Shown here piece after piece: positions 1 to 4,881 of a stretch of DNA of 5,162 bases; position 1 is the first letter of the stretch, and the number at the start of each line of letters is the position of its first letter. This DNA is from Terrimesophilobacter sp036833635 (GTDB lineage Bacteria > Actinomycetota > Actinomycetes > Actinomycetales > Microbacteriaceae). Location of the stretch: the NCBI GenBank assembly GCA_036833635.1, contig DAITPJ010000114.1, forward strand, positions 1-5,162, written 5' to 3'. The notes beneath the pieces were generated by a model that saw nothing but the letters and a program-made list of their open reading frames with translations, ran no database searches and was not told the DNA's origin. Both the position numbers and the translations under genes were made by a program.

Positions 1-518
1 GCGACGTGGTCGATCTTGTGGGCGTGCAGGCTGATGCCCTTGGCGAGGTCGACCTGGATCTCGTAGCCGGTCACGATGCCGCGCACGAGGTCGGCGCCGG
101 TGCGACTTGTGTGCTGGGCGACGGCAAGGATCGGCGGGATGTTGTCGCCGGGGTGGGAGTATTCGGCGGCGAGGAAGGTGTCGTGGTAATCGAGTTCGCG
201 CACGGCGACCCCGTTCGCCCAGGCCGCCCACTCCGGCGTGACCCTGCGCTCGATGGGTTTGCCGAACACCGTCGCACCGACGCCACCGGTCGAGACGGGC
301 TGCGCGAGCGCCTGGCTGCGTGCGGCGATGACGGGGCCGCGCAGGAGCGACGCCGTGGCCACCGCCGCATTGTCGATGATCCGGTTGATGACCATGTCGG
401 TCGCCTCGGGAGTGACATCGACAGGGTCGGTGGCGACCTGGGCGATCTTCCAGGCGAGCTGGCCTTCACGGGCGAGGTTCTCCTCGCTCTTGTGTACTCG
501 AACTTCGTGCTGATCCAT
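1..518 (-). CDS. prpD: 2-methylcitrate dehydratase (MmgE/PrpD family), 3'-truncated by window edge
   Basis: This gene encodes the N-terminal 172 residues of an MmgE/PrpD-family protein; no stop codon is reached before base 1. The family enzyme dehydrates 2-methylcitrate to 2-methyl-cis-aconitate in the cytoplasmic 2-methylcitrate cycle, which turns propionyl-CoA into pyruvate and succinate. My translation begins MDQHEVRVHKSEENLAREGQ and contains the conserved stretch ELDYHDTFLAAEYSHPGDN followed by IPPILAVAQ, then GYEIQVDLAKGISLHAHKID, all typical of actinobacterial PrpD. The full protein is usually about 500 residues, so roughly two thirds is missing. The start is the ATG at 516-518, seven bases after the TAG stop of the GntR gene; a TAGGT that includes that stop codon lies 5 bases upstream, and AGGAAAG lies further off, pointing to translational coupling. 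In related genomes prpB and prpC usually follow, which would be left of the window. The family is secure; the exact substrate rests on the regulator context and sequence resemblance. Confidence 0.9.
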   Translation of the reverse strand, partial: MDQHEVRVHKSEENLAREGQLAWKIAQVATDPVDVTPEATDMVINRIIDNAAVATASLLRGPVIAARSQALAQPVSTGGVGATVFGKPIERRVTPEWAAWANGVAVRELDYHDTFLAAEYSHPGDNIPPILAVAQHTSRTGADLVRGIVTGYEIQVDLAKGISLHAHKIDHV

Positions 519-525
519 GATGTAC

Positions 526-1194
526 CTAGCTTTCCTGGGGTGGTGTGGTCGCCCCGGCCGCGGCGTCGACCGAGGCGAGGATGTTCGTCAGGCTCTTCTT
601 GAGGTGGAGTGCCGTCGCGTGGGCGGCGAGGTCGGGGTCGGCATCCACGATCGCCTCGACGATCGTGAGGTGCTCGGCGGCGGCCGCGAGGAGGCGTTCC
701 CTATTGTCGCGTGCGAGCCTGCGAACCCGCACGAGGTGCGGACGCAGTTGACGGATCGCGCCGAGGAGGAAGCGACTGTCGAGCGCGTCATCCATCGCGG
801 CGTCGAGCCGCGCGACGAGCGCGTAGTAGTCGCTGCGGTCGGCTTCGGCGTCGAGCATCTCTGGTGCGCTTGCGAACTCGTCGCGAAGGACGGCGAAGGC
901 CTCGCGGTCACGACGGCGGGCGACGAGCCTCGCGGCCTCGGTCTCGAGGGCGAGCCTGAGCTCGAAGAGCTCGACGATCGTCTCGCGCGAGAGGTCGCTC
1001 ACAACGAGTCCGCGGCCAGGGAGGGCGACGAGCAGACCTTCGGCCGTGAGCTTCGCGAAGGCTTCGCGGATGGGCGTGCGGGAGAGGTTCAGGCGCTCGG
1101 CCTGCTCGACCTCGGCGAAGACGGTGCCGGGCGGCGTGTTCCAGTGCAGGATGTCGTCGCGAAGGGCGGCGTATGCCGTGTCGCTCGCGCGCAT
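526..1194 (-). CDS. GntR-family transcriptional regulator with FCD domain (FadR subfamily), probable repressor of the prp operon
   Basis: This is a 222-residue cytoplasmic DNA-binding regulator. The N-terminal winged helix spans about residues 5-67, with the recognition helix LSRTPIREAFAKLTAEGLL (37-55) and the wing LPGRGLVVSD (58-67), both hallmarks of GntR proteins. Residues about 72-208 form an all-helical FCD ligand/metal domain, of normal length for FadR-type regulators. FCD domains often carry a metal site of one Asp/Asn and three His; here H175 and H197 are in place, but the expected DxxxH reads D131-AAM-D135, so one ligand seems replaced. I prefer the ATG at 1192-1194 because GGAGGT sits 4 bases upstream; a GTG two codons earlier (1198-1200) overlaps that ribosome binding site. 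The gene stops 7 bases before prpD, so it probably controls the 2-methylcitrate operon and itself, with an intermediate of propionate metabolism as plausible inducer (inference). Two TGTATACA palindromes upstream are its likely operators. Confidence 0.92.
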   Translation of the reverse strand: MRASDTAYAALRDDILHWNTPPGTVFAEVEQAERLNLSRTPIREAFAKLTAEGLLVALPGRGLVVSDLSRETIVELFELRLALETEAARLVARRRDREAFAVLRDEFASAPEMLDAEADRSDYYALVARLDAAMDDALDSRFLLGAIRQLRPHLVRVRRLARDNRERLLAAAAEHLTIVEAIVDADPDLAAHATALHLKKSLTNILASVDAAAGATTPPQES

Positions 1195-1198
1195 GCCC

Positions 1199-1204
1199 AC
1201 CTCC
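1199..1204 (-). promoter_or_regulatory. Ribosome binding site that decides the start of the GntR gene
   Basis: GGAGGT on the minus strand lies 4 bases before the ATG at 1194. It overlaps the alternative GTG start at 1198-1200, which is why the shorter reading frame is preferred. An AAGG further upstream could still serve the GTG, so the two-codon longer form is not excluded. Confidence 0.6.
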
Positions 1205-1210
1205 GCCTTT

Positions 1211-1218
1211 TGTATACA
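1211..1218. promoter_or_regulatory. Operator-like palindrome O1 (TGTATACA), downstream copy
   Basis: Perfect 8-bp palindrome TGTATACA, located between the predicted -10 (1220-1225) and the ribosome binding site of the GntR gene. It fits the GT-N(2)-AC core of FadR-subfamily operators (family knowledge). On the minus strand the shared word with the second copy is GTGTATACA. A repressor bound here would cover the transcription start region. Confidence 0.65.
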
Positions 1219-1219
1219 C

Positions 1220-1248
1220 AGGTTACCCGACTCCGCCGTCTACACCAA
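1220..1248 (-). promoter_or_regulatory. Candidate promoter of the GntR-prpD operon
   Basis: On the minus strand TTGGTG (1243-1248) and TAACCT (1220-1225) are separated by 17 bases. The -35 keeps TTG and the -10 keeps the key T, A and final T, each 3 of 6 matches. The position between two identical palindromes supports it, but the hexamers are weak and the start site is a guess. Confidence 0.4.
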
Positions 1249-1273
1249 GAGAAGTGACCTAGATCCCGCGCAC

Positions 1274-1281
1274 TGTATACA
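1274..1281. promoter_or_regulatory. Operator-like palindrome O2 (TGTATACA), upstream copy
   Basis: Second perfect TGTATACA, starting exactly 63 bases from O1, which is six turns of B-DNA at 10.5 bp. It lies upstream of the predicted -35, so the two sites flank the promoter on the same face of the helix. This arrangement fits cooperative binding or DNA looping by a dimeric GntR protein. Part of the word (TATACA) also resembles a -10 element, so a distal promoter here cannot be excluded. Confidence 0.6.
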
Positions 1282-1290
1282 CGGCCGGAC

Positions 1291-1376
1291 GAACGAAAAC
1301 GAAGGAGAATCGCTCCGGATGCGCCACATCGTGCCCGATGTGGTCATCCGGAGCGGGATCTCCTTCAAATTCGTTC
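1291..1376 (-). terminator. Long imperfect hairpin, probable terminator of the ABC-transporter operon
   Basis: Two 40-base arms (1291-1330 and 1337-1376) are symmetrical around a 6-base loop (1331-1336). Paired blocks are GAACGAA/TTCGTTC at the base, GAAGGAGA/TCTCCTTC, CGCTCCGGATG/CATCCGGAGCG and CCACATC/GATGTGG at the tip, with small internal bulges. On the minus strand the strong hairpin (1301-1366) is followed directly by GTTTTCGTTC, a modest T-rich tail, and it begins about 28 bases after the permease stop codon. The plus-strand side has no such tail. A Rho-independent terminator for the minus-strand operon is the simplest reading; the unusual length leaves room for a palindromic repeat element. 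Confidence 0.6.
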
Positions 1377-1394
1377 ACGCCTGGAGGGCGGGCG

Positions 1395-2045
1395 TCAGTG
1401 GAAGCGGCGCCCCTCATCGCGACGGAACAGCCAGAGCGCGAGGGCGACGGTGAGCGCCGTCCAGACCAGGATGCCGACCCACACCCACGCCGGCAACTCG
1501 CCGCCCTGCACGGCCCAGATCACGAGCTCGCGCGCCTGCCGTGAGGGGAAGAACGTCGACATCGTGTCGAGCCAGGGCGCGAACATGATCGGCGGCAGGA
1601 AGAGGCCGCCCGCGAACGCGAACCCGAACATCACGACCTGCACGACCGCGATCGCGGCCTTCGANNNNNNNNNNNNNNNNNNNNNNNNNNNNNNNNNNNN
1701 NNNNNNNNNNNNNNNNNNNNNNNNNNNNNNNNNNNNNNNNNNNNNNNNNNNNNNNNNNNNNNNNGAGATCGACAGCCCGAAGCTGAAGAGCGCGTTCGAC
1801 ATCACGGCGAAAACGGCGAGGGAGATGACGGCCTGCGTCGCGTAGAGCGGGTTCTCGGCGACGACGCGCTGCGGCACGACGAAGAACAGCAGCGCGAGCG
1901 CCGGGAACACGAGCGTGCCGATGACCGCGATGGGAACGCGCATGGTCTCGAGTAGCGAATATTTCGCGTGGATGAGGGCGAGCCGCAGCACGGAGGGCGC
2001 TCTCCGAGGCGAAGGAGTCGAGGTCGTTGCAGGTGCGGTCGTCAT
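1395..2045 (-). CDS. ABC-2 type exporter permease (DrrB-like), interrupted by an assembly gap
   Basis: This is the membrane subunit that pairs with the ATPase encoded immediately upstream, forming an efflux ABC transporter in the cytoplasmic membrane. Visible before the gap are a cytoplasmic N-terminus, one helix around residues 38-57 and another around 71-93. After the gap come a helix with FAFAGGLFLPP, the conserved region ending FFPSRQARELVIWAVQGG, and a last helix ending in LWLFRRDEGRRFH. This GGLFLPP...P.R...EL order is characteristic of ABC-2/DrrB permeases. The 93 plus 89 readable residues and the usual family size of about 240-260 imply that the gap really hides about 60-75 residues, not the 33-34 that 100 Ns represent. 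The ATG at 2043-2045 starts one base after the ATPase TGA, with AAGGGA 7 bases upstream inside the ATPase gene, so the two are translationally coupled. The substrate is unknown. Confidence 0.85.
   Translation of the reverse strand: MTTAPATTSTPSPRRAPSVLRLALIHAKYSLLETMRVPIAVIGTLVFPALALLFFVVPQRVVAENPLYATQAVISLAVFAVMSNALFSFGLSIXXXXXXXXXXXXXXXXXXXXXXXXXXXXXXXXXXSKAAIAVVQVVMFGFAFAGGLFLPPIMFAPWLDTMSTFFPSRQARELVIWAVQGGELPAWVWVGILVWTALTVALALWLFRRDEGRRFH
1665..1764. other. Assembly gap (100 N)
   Basis: Exactly 100 undetermined bases lie inside the permease gene. The round number is the standard placeholder for a gap of unknown size, so downstream coordinates and the permease length are not reliable across it. 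Both flanks are in the same reading frame as numbered here, but with a placeholder length this is not evidence of the true distance. Confidence 0.97.
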
Positions 2046-2046
2046 G

Positions 2047-2976
2047 TCAGCGTCCCTTTCGAGAAGTGGCCAGCTCTGGCGTGGCAACAGGCGAAGCAGA
2101 TTCGGAGGTGAGTGTGAGGAAGGCCTCTTCAAGGCTCGCCCCGCGCACGGTGAGCCCGGAGAATCGGATGCCGGAGCGCACGAGCGCGGTCACGGCGGCA
2201 TCCGCGTCGCGCACGAAGAAGGTGTGCGATCCGTCATCCTCCGCACGCGTGTCGACGACCTCGGCGAGCGCCGAGACGGCCGCTGGGTCGGGGGTAGCCA
2301 GCCGCATCATCCGCAGGCCCACCTTGTCGAGAACGGCGCCGAGATCGTCGTCGACGAGCACTCGCCCACCGCCGATGACGACGACGCGTTCGGCGAGCGC
2401 CTCGATCTCCTCGAGGTAGTGGCTCGTGACGACGACCGTCGCGCCGGCGTCCTGCTGGCGGCGCACCGCCTCCCACAGGGTGCGACGCGCATCCACGTCG
2501 AGGCCGGTCGTTGGCTCGTCGAGCAGGACGAGCCGCGGACGACCGACGAAGGCGAGAGCAACGCTCAGCCTGCGCTTCTGGCCGCCCGAGAGCGACCCGG
2601 TCTGGCGGCGCAGGAGGTCGGAGAGCCCGAACTCCGTCGTGACCTCCTCGCGAGGCACGGGCTCGGCGAAGTGCGACCGGACGAGGTCGATGACCTCACC
2701 CACCCTGAGCGTCGGCGGAAGCGCTGTCTCCTGCGGCGTGCTGCCGAGCCCTGCGCGCATCCGGTAGTCGGAGGGCGAGCCGCCGAAGAGCTCGACGGAG
2801 CCGCTCGTGGGGCGGCGGAGCCCCTGGACGAGCGAGAGCAGGGTGGTCTTGCCCGCGCCATTCGGGCCGAGCAGACCGACGATACGACCAGGCTCGATCT
2901 CGAGCGAGACGCCGTCGAGTGCGGTGACGTCGCCGAACCGGCGGGTCACCCTGTCGAGGCGGACGAGTGCGGTCAT
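2047..2976 (-). CDS. ABC transporter ATP-binding protein (exporter, DrrA-like)
   Basis: This 309-residue cytoplasmic ATPase powers the ABC-2 permease encoded next to it. All nucleotide-binding motifs are intact: Walker A GPNGAGKT (37-44), Q-loop Q82, signature LSGGQ (129-133), Walker B LVLLDE (149-154) followed by the D-loop TTGLD, and the H-loop histidine H186 in TSHY. The first 220 or so residues are the ATPase domain. The remaining 90 form a C-terminal extension ending in the GASLEEAFLTLT box, common in DrrA/NatA-type exporter subunits, plus a loose hydrophilic tail. The ATG at 2974-2976 overlaps the regulator stop codon (ATGA), with GGGAG 7 bases upstream. The gene ends one base before the permease start. 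The pair is an exporter of drugs, peptides or lipids by family, but nothing in the sequence names the substrate. Confidence 0.95.
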   Translation of the reverse strand: MTALVRLDRVTRRFGDVTALDGVSLEIEPGRIVGLLGPNGAGKTTLLSLVQGLRRPTSGSVELFGGSPSDYRMRAGLGSTPQETALPPTLRVGEVIDLVRSHFAEPVPREEVTTEFGLSDLLRRQTGSLSGGQKRRLSVALAFVGRPRLVLLDEPTTGLDVDARRTLWEAVRRQQDAGATVVVTSHYLEEIEALAERVVVIGGGRVLVDDDLGAVLDKVGLRMMRLATPDPAAVSALAEVVDTRAEDDGSHTFFVRDADAAVTALVRSGIRFSGLTVRGASLEEAFLTLTSESASPVATPELATSRKGR

Positions 2977-3269
2977 GTGGTTTCTCCCAGAAGTGATCGA
3001 AGATGGTCCGTGTAGTCCTCGAAGGCGCGGCGGCCGCGCTTCGAGAGGGCAAGGTATGTGACGGGCGTACGCCCCTGATGGGTCTTGGAGACCTCGACGT
3101 ACGCAGCGTCCTCCAGCTTACGAAGGTGTGTCGAGAGGTTGCCGGCGGTCATGTCGAGCAGTTCCTGGAGCCGGGGGAAGGCGATGCTCTCCCCCGGGTC
3201 GAGCGTCGCAAGCGCCGAGACGATGCGCAGCCGGGCCTGGGCGTGGATGACCGGGTCGAGCTCATCCAT
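2973..3269 (-). CDS. Small winged-helix transcriptional regulator (HTH_34 / ArsR-MarR-like fold)
   Basis: This 98-residue protein is a stand-alone winged-helix DNA-binding domain. The segment LDPVIHAQARLRIVSAL (4-20) is the first helix. FPRLQELLDMTAGNLSTHLR (31-50) is the helix-turn-helix with its recognition helix. The wing is AAYVEVSKTHQGRTPVTYLAL (55-75), and a final helix runs to LRSLLGETT. It strongly resembles the PF13601 group that sits beside membrane proteins and ABC transporters in actinobacteria. There is no separate ligand domain. The ATG at 3267-3269 shares a base with the stop of the upstream membrane-protein gene (TGATG), and its own stop overlaps the ATPase start (ATGA). A longer open frame exists upstream, but it only shadows the membrane-protein gene. 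It probably represses or tunes its own operon through the TTTGT/ACAAA sites at 4764-4785 (inference). Confidence 0.9.
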   Translation of the reverse strand: MDELDPVIHAQARLRIVSALATLDPGESIAFPRLQELLDMTAGNLSTHLRKLEDAAYVEVSKTHQGRTPVTYLALSKRGRRAFEDYTDHLRSLLGETT

Positions 3270-3943
3270 CAGGCGAGACCCTTGAGACGGATCTTTCGCG
3301 AGTAGACCGCGGTGACGACCGTGCCGGCGAGAAAGACTCCGCCGCCGGTGATGGCGTAGAAGAGGTAGTGCCCCGGGTAGCCGAAGTATGGCCCGATCGC
3401 GGCGATGAAGACGATGAGGCCGCCCATCACGATCGCGGGGATCGCGCGCCAGATCGCGCCCGCGATGACGTACATGATGCCGACGAAGATGAGCGAGACG
3501 GCAGGGTAGTAGAGGTTGCTGAGCTCGGACGGCATCCCGTTGTACGAGAGCGCCGAGCCGAGCACGAACAAGGCGATGAAGCCGACGCTCCAGGTGATGC
3601 CGTAGACGGTGCCGGTGAAGGCGGCCTCCTTCGAGCTGCGGATGCCGCGGCCGCTTCGCGCGCCGAGCACGGCGGAGACGACAGCGGCGATCGCCATGAG
3701 CGCGCCGAAGAGGGGTGCGGCGACCTCGACCGGGATCGCGAACTGGGGGCGCGCGCCGTCGATGAGCCACAGCCCACCGAAGCCGACGCCCCAGGCGACA
3801 GCCCAGGCGAGCAGGATCCAGGGGACGAAACGCGCGAGCCCGCGCTGGATGGCATCCTGCTGGTCGTGCAGGAGCGAAAGCATGGAGGCCGGGTCGAGTG
3901 CGGTGTCGTCATCCGGTGCTTCCGGATGCTGTCGATCGGTCAT
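3269..3943 (-). CDS. Six-helix integral membrane protein of unknown function
   Basis: I do not recognise a named family for this 224-residue protein. The first 38 residues are hydrophilic and acidic at the start (EAPDDDTALD), with no signal peptide. Six hydrophobic stretches follow, at about 40-61, 73-95, 112-132, 145-166, 168-187 and 191-212, ending in a basic cytoplasmic tail SRKIRLKGLA. The topology suggests both ends inside the cell. There are no obvious catalytic or metal-binding motifs. The ATG at 3941-3943 has AAGGA 5 bases upstream. The gene begins 19 bases after the CPBP protease gene ends and runs directly into the regulator gene (TGATG). Membrane proteins of this kind are commonly encoded beside PF13601-type regulators. 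It may sense the membrane state for the regulator or assist the exporter; both are guesses. Confidence 0.85.
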   Translation of the reverse strand: MTDRQHPEAPDDDTALDPASMLSLLHDQQDAIQRGLARFVPWILLAWAVAWGVGFGGLWLIDGARPQFAIPVEVAAPLFGALMAIAAVVSAVLGARSGRGIRSSKEAAFTGTVYGITWSVGFIALFVLGSALSYNGMPSELSNLYYPAVSLIFVGIMYVIAGAIWRAIPAIVMGGLIVFIAAIGPYFGYPGHYLFYAITGGGVFLAGTVVTAVYSRKIRLKGLA

Positions 3944-3948
3944 GGGGA

Positions 3949-3953
3949 TCCTT
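3949..3953 (-). promoter_or_regulatory. Ribosome binding site of the six-helix membrane protein gene
   Basis: AAGGA on the minus strand lies 5 bases before the ATG at 3943, inside the 19-base gap after the protease stop codon. It supports independent re-initiation at this junction rather than an overlap-driven start as at the next two. Confidence 0.6.
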
Positions 3954-3962
3954 ATCTGTTGG

Positions 3963-4757
3963 TCAGTTGTAGGCGACGAACGGCACGATGAGCGCCGGAA
4001 GGCTGAAGAGGAGGTTGACGATGAGGTGGCAGTAGATGAGCGGGGCGAGTCGTCGCTGGCGCAGGTAGATGAGGCCGGAGCCGAGACCCCAGACGAAGAA
4101 GGCGACGACGTAGACGATGGCGCCCTCGACGCTCGGCGCGAAGAGCGCGTGCTGCAACCCGAAGACGACGGCCGGCACGAGCACGGCGAACGCGGTGGGC
4201 CAGACTCGACCCAGGCGCCCCTGGGCGTAGCCGCGGAAGACGAGCTCCTCTGTCGGCGCGTTGAGCGGGGCGAAGGTCACGACAGTGAGCATGGCGAGCA
4301 CGATCGCGATCGCCTGTGGCACGAGGGCGCGCACCGAGGGGTCGGGGGCGAAGACGCGCTCGAAGCTCGTGAATGTCTCGCCACCGAACAGGACGAACAT
4401 CGTTCCCATGACGGCGAGGATGAACGGGATGTAGAGCACCATGAGCCAGAGCAACCCCCACAGCAGGTCGCGGCCGAGGCGGGCGCGCTCGATTCCGGCC
4501 AGTTGCCGGATGCTGGTGCCGTCGCGCCGAAGGAGACGGCTGAGCAGGTACAGGCACAGGATGTTGACGGGCGCGAGTGCGAGGGCGGAGTACTGGGTGA
4601 CGGCCGAGTAGCCGACGGGTTCACCTGACGTTGACAGGATGGCCCAGATCAGGAGCGCGCTGAGCGCCACCAGGCCGACCCGCAGGATGGGTAAGGCAAG
4701 GGGCCAGAGTGCCGCGGTGCGGGCATCCGCGCGCTTCACGGCCAGGTTCGACGTCAT
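3963..4757 (-). CDS. CPBP-family intramembrane metalloprotease (Abi/CAAX protease-like)
   Basis: This 264-residue multi-spanning membrane protein carries all three CPBP/Abi motifs: E170-E171-xxx-R175 (EELVFR), F199-xxx-H203 (FGLQH) and H244-xxx-N248 (HLIVN). These form the glutamate/histidine active site of Rce1-like intramembrane endopeptidases, so it is likely catalytically competent. Hydrophobic helices appear near 20-41, 55-74, 98-125, 146-165, 186-206 and 213-233, plus the last one at 239-262. CPBP proteins process prenylated or signal peptides in eukaryotes; in bacteria several are linked to bacteriocin maturation or self-immunity. It is the first gene of the five-gene operon. The ATG at 4755-4757 is preferred; a TTG six codons earlier (4773-4775) is possible but lies inside the predicted promoter. 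Neither start has a ribosome binding site, which suits a leaderless mRNA beginning at or near the ATG. The target substrate is unknown. Confidence 0.9.
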   Translation of the reverse strand: MTSNLAVKRADARTAALWPLALPILRVGLVALSALLIWAILSTSGEPVGYSAVTQYSALALAPVNILCLYLLSRLLRRDGTSIRQLAGIERARLGRDLLWGLLWLMVLYIPFILAVMGTMFVLFGGETFTSFERVFAPDPSVRALVPQAIAIVLAMLTVVTFAPLNAPTEELVFRGYAQGRLGRVWPTAFAVLVPAVVFGLQHALFAPSVEGAIVYVVAFFVWGLGSGLIYLRQRRLAPLIYCHLIVNLLFSLPALIVPFVAYN

Positions 4758-4763
4758 GTCTAC

Positions 4764-4785
4764 TTTGTAACACAAACTACTTTGT
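4764..4785. promoter_or_regulatory. Operator candidate: three alternating TTTGT/ACAAA half-sites
   Basis: TTTGT (4764-4768), ACAAA (4772-4776) and TTTGT (4781-4785) alternate in orientation with centres 8-9 bases apart. The first two form the palindrome TTTGT-aac-ACAAA. Seen another way, the 9-mer CTACTTTGT is repeated at 4760-4768 and 4777-4785. The array sits on the predicted promoter of the protease-led operon, so bound protein would block transcription. The winged-helix regulator of the same operon is the obvious candidate binder (inference). Confidence 0.6.
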
Positions 4786-4793
4786 CATCGCAA
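4764..4793 (-). promoter_or_regulatory. Candidate promoter of the five-gene operon, possibly giving a leaderless mRNA
   Basis: On the minus strand TTGCGA (4788-4793, 4 of 6 matches to the -35) and TACAAA (4764-4769) are separated by 18 bases. Only 6 bases separate the -10 from the ATG at 4757, so transcription would start at or next to the start codon. The lack of any Shine-Dalgarno sequence there agrees. The -10 lacks the usual final T, so the call is tentative. Confidence 0.4.
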
Positions 4794-4815
4794 CACGGCT
4801 TCGAGACCTGCCCCT

Positions 4816-4870
4816 GAGGGGTCAGTTGTTGCTCTTCCCTGGGCGCCGGAACAGCAACAACTGACCCCTC
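4816..4870. repeat. Near-perfect 55-bp inverted repeat in the divergent intergenic region
   Basis: The 18-base arms GAGGGGTCAGTTGTTGCT (4816-4833) and AGCAACAACTGACCCCTC (4853-4870) are exact reverse complements. After one C-C mismatch the pairing resumes with TTCC (4835-4838) and GGAA (4848-4851), leaving a 9-base loop, so the stem has 22 pairs. There is no T-tract on either side, so it is not a standard terminator, and no gene converges here. It lies between the starts of the protease operon and hrpA and abuts the hrpA promoter. It could be a dispersed palindromic repeat, a protein-binding site or a structured leader element. Confidence 0.85.
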
Positions 4871-4881
4871 GCGAAGCGCAA

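Noticed and set aside
517..1257. Plus-strand open frame of 246 codons opposite the GntR gene
   Set aside because: It lies antisense to a clearly recognised GntR/FCD gene; its product is low-complexity, rich in E, G, R and V with no domain, as expected from the reverse strand of high-GC coding DNA.
2046..2132. N-terminal extension of the permease (start at 2132)
   Set aside because: The extra 29 residues overlap the ATPase C-terminus, whereas the ATG at 2045 has a good ribosome binding site and the standard one-base junction.
1915..3015. Plus-strand open frame of 366 codons opposite the ABC ATPase
   Set aside because: It is the longest open frame in the window but mirrors the ATPase gene, whose motifs are all intact; the product is charged low-complexity sequence without recognisable domain.
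3270..3770. N-terminal extension of the winged-helix regulator (start at 3770)
   Set aside because: The extension is Arg/His-rich shadow of the membrane-protein gene; the ATG at 3269 yields a normal-sized single-domain regulator and a TGATG junction.
3910..3928. Small perfect hairpin CATCCGG-tgctt-CCGGATG near the start of the membrane-protein gene
   Set aside because: It lies within codons 6-12 of a coding region with no T-tract and uses the locally frequent CCGGATG word; probably coincidental, though it could slightly affect translation.
3609..4628. Plus-strand open frame of 339 codons opposite the protease and membrane-protein genes
   Set aside because: It spans the junction of two well-supported minus-strand genes and encodes repetitive acidic sequence, a typical high-GC shadow.
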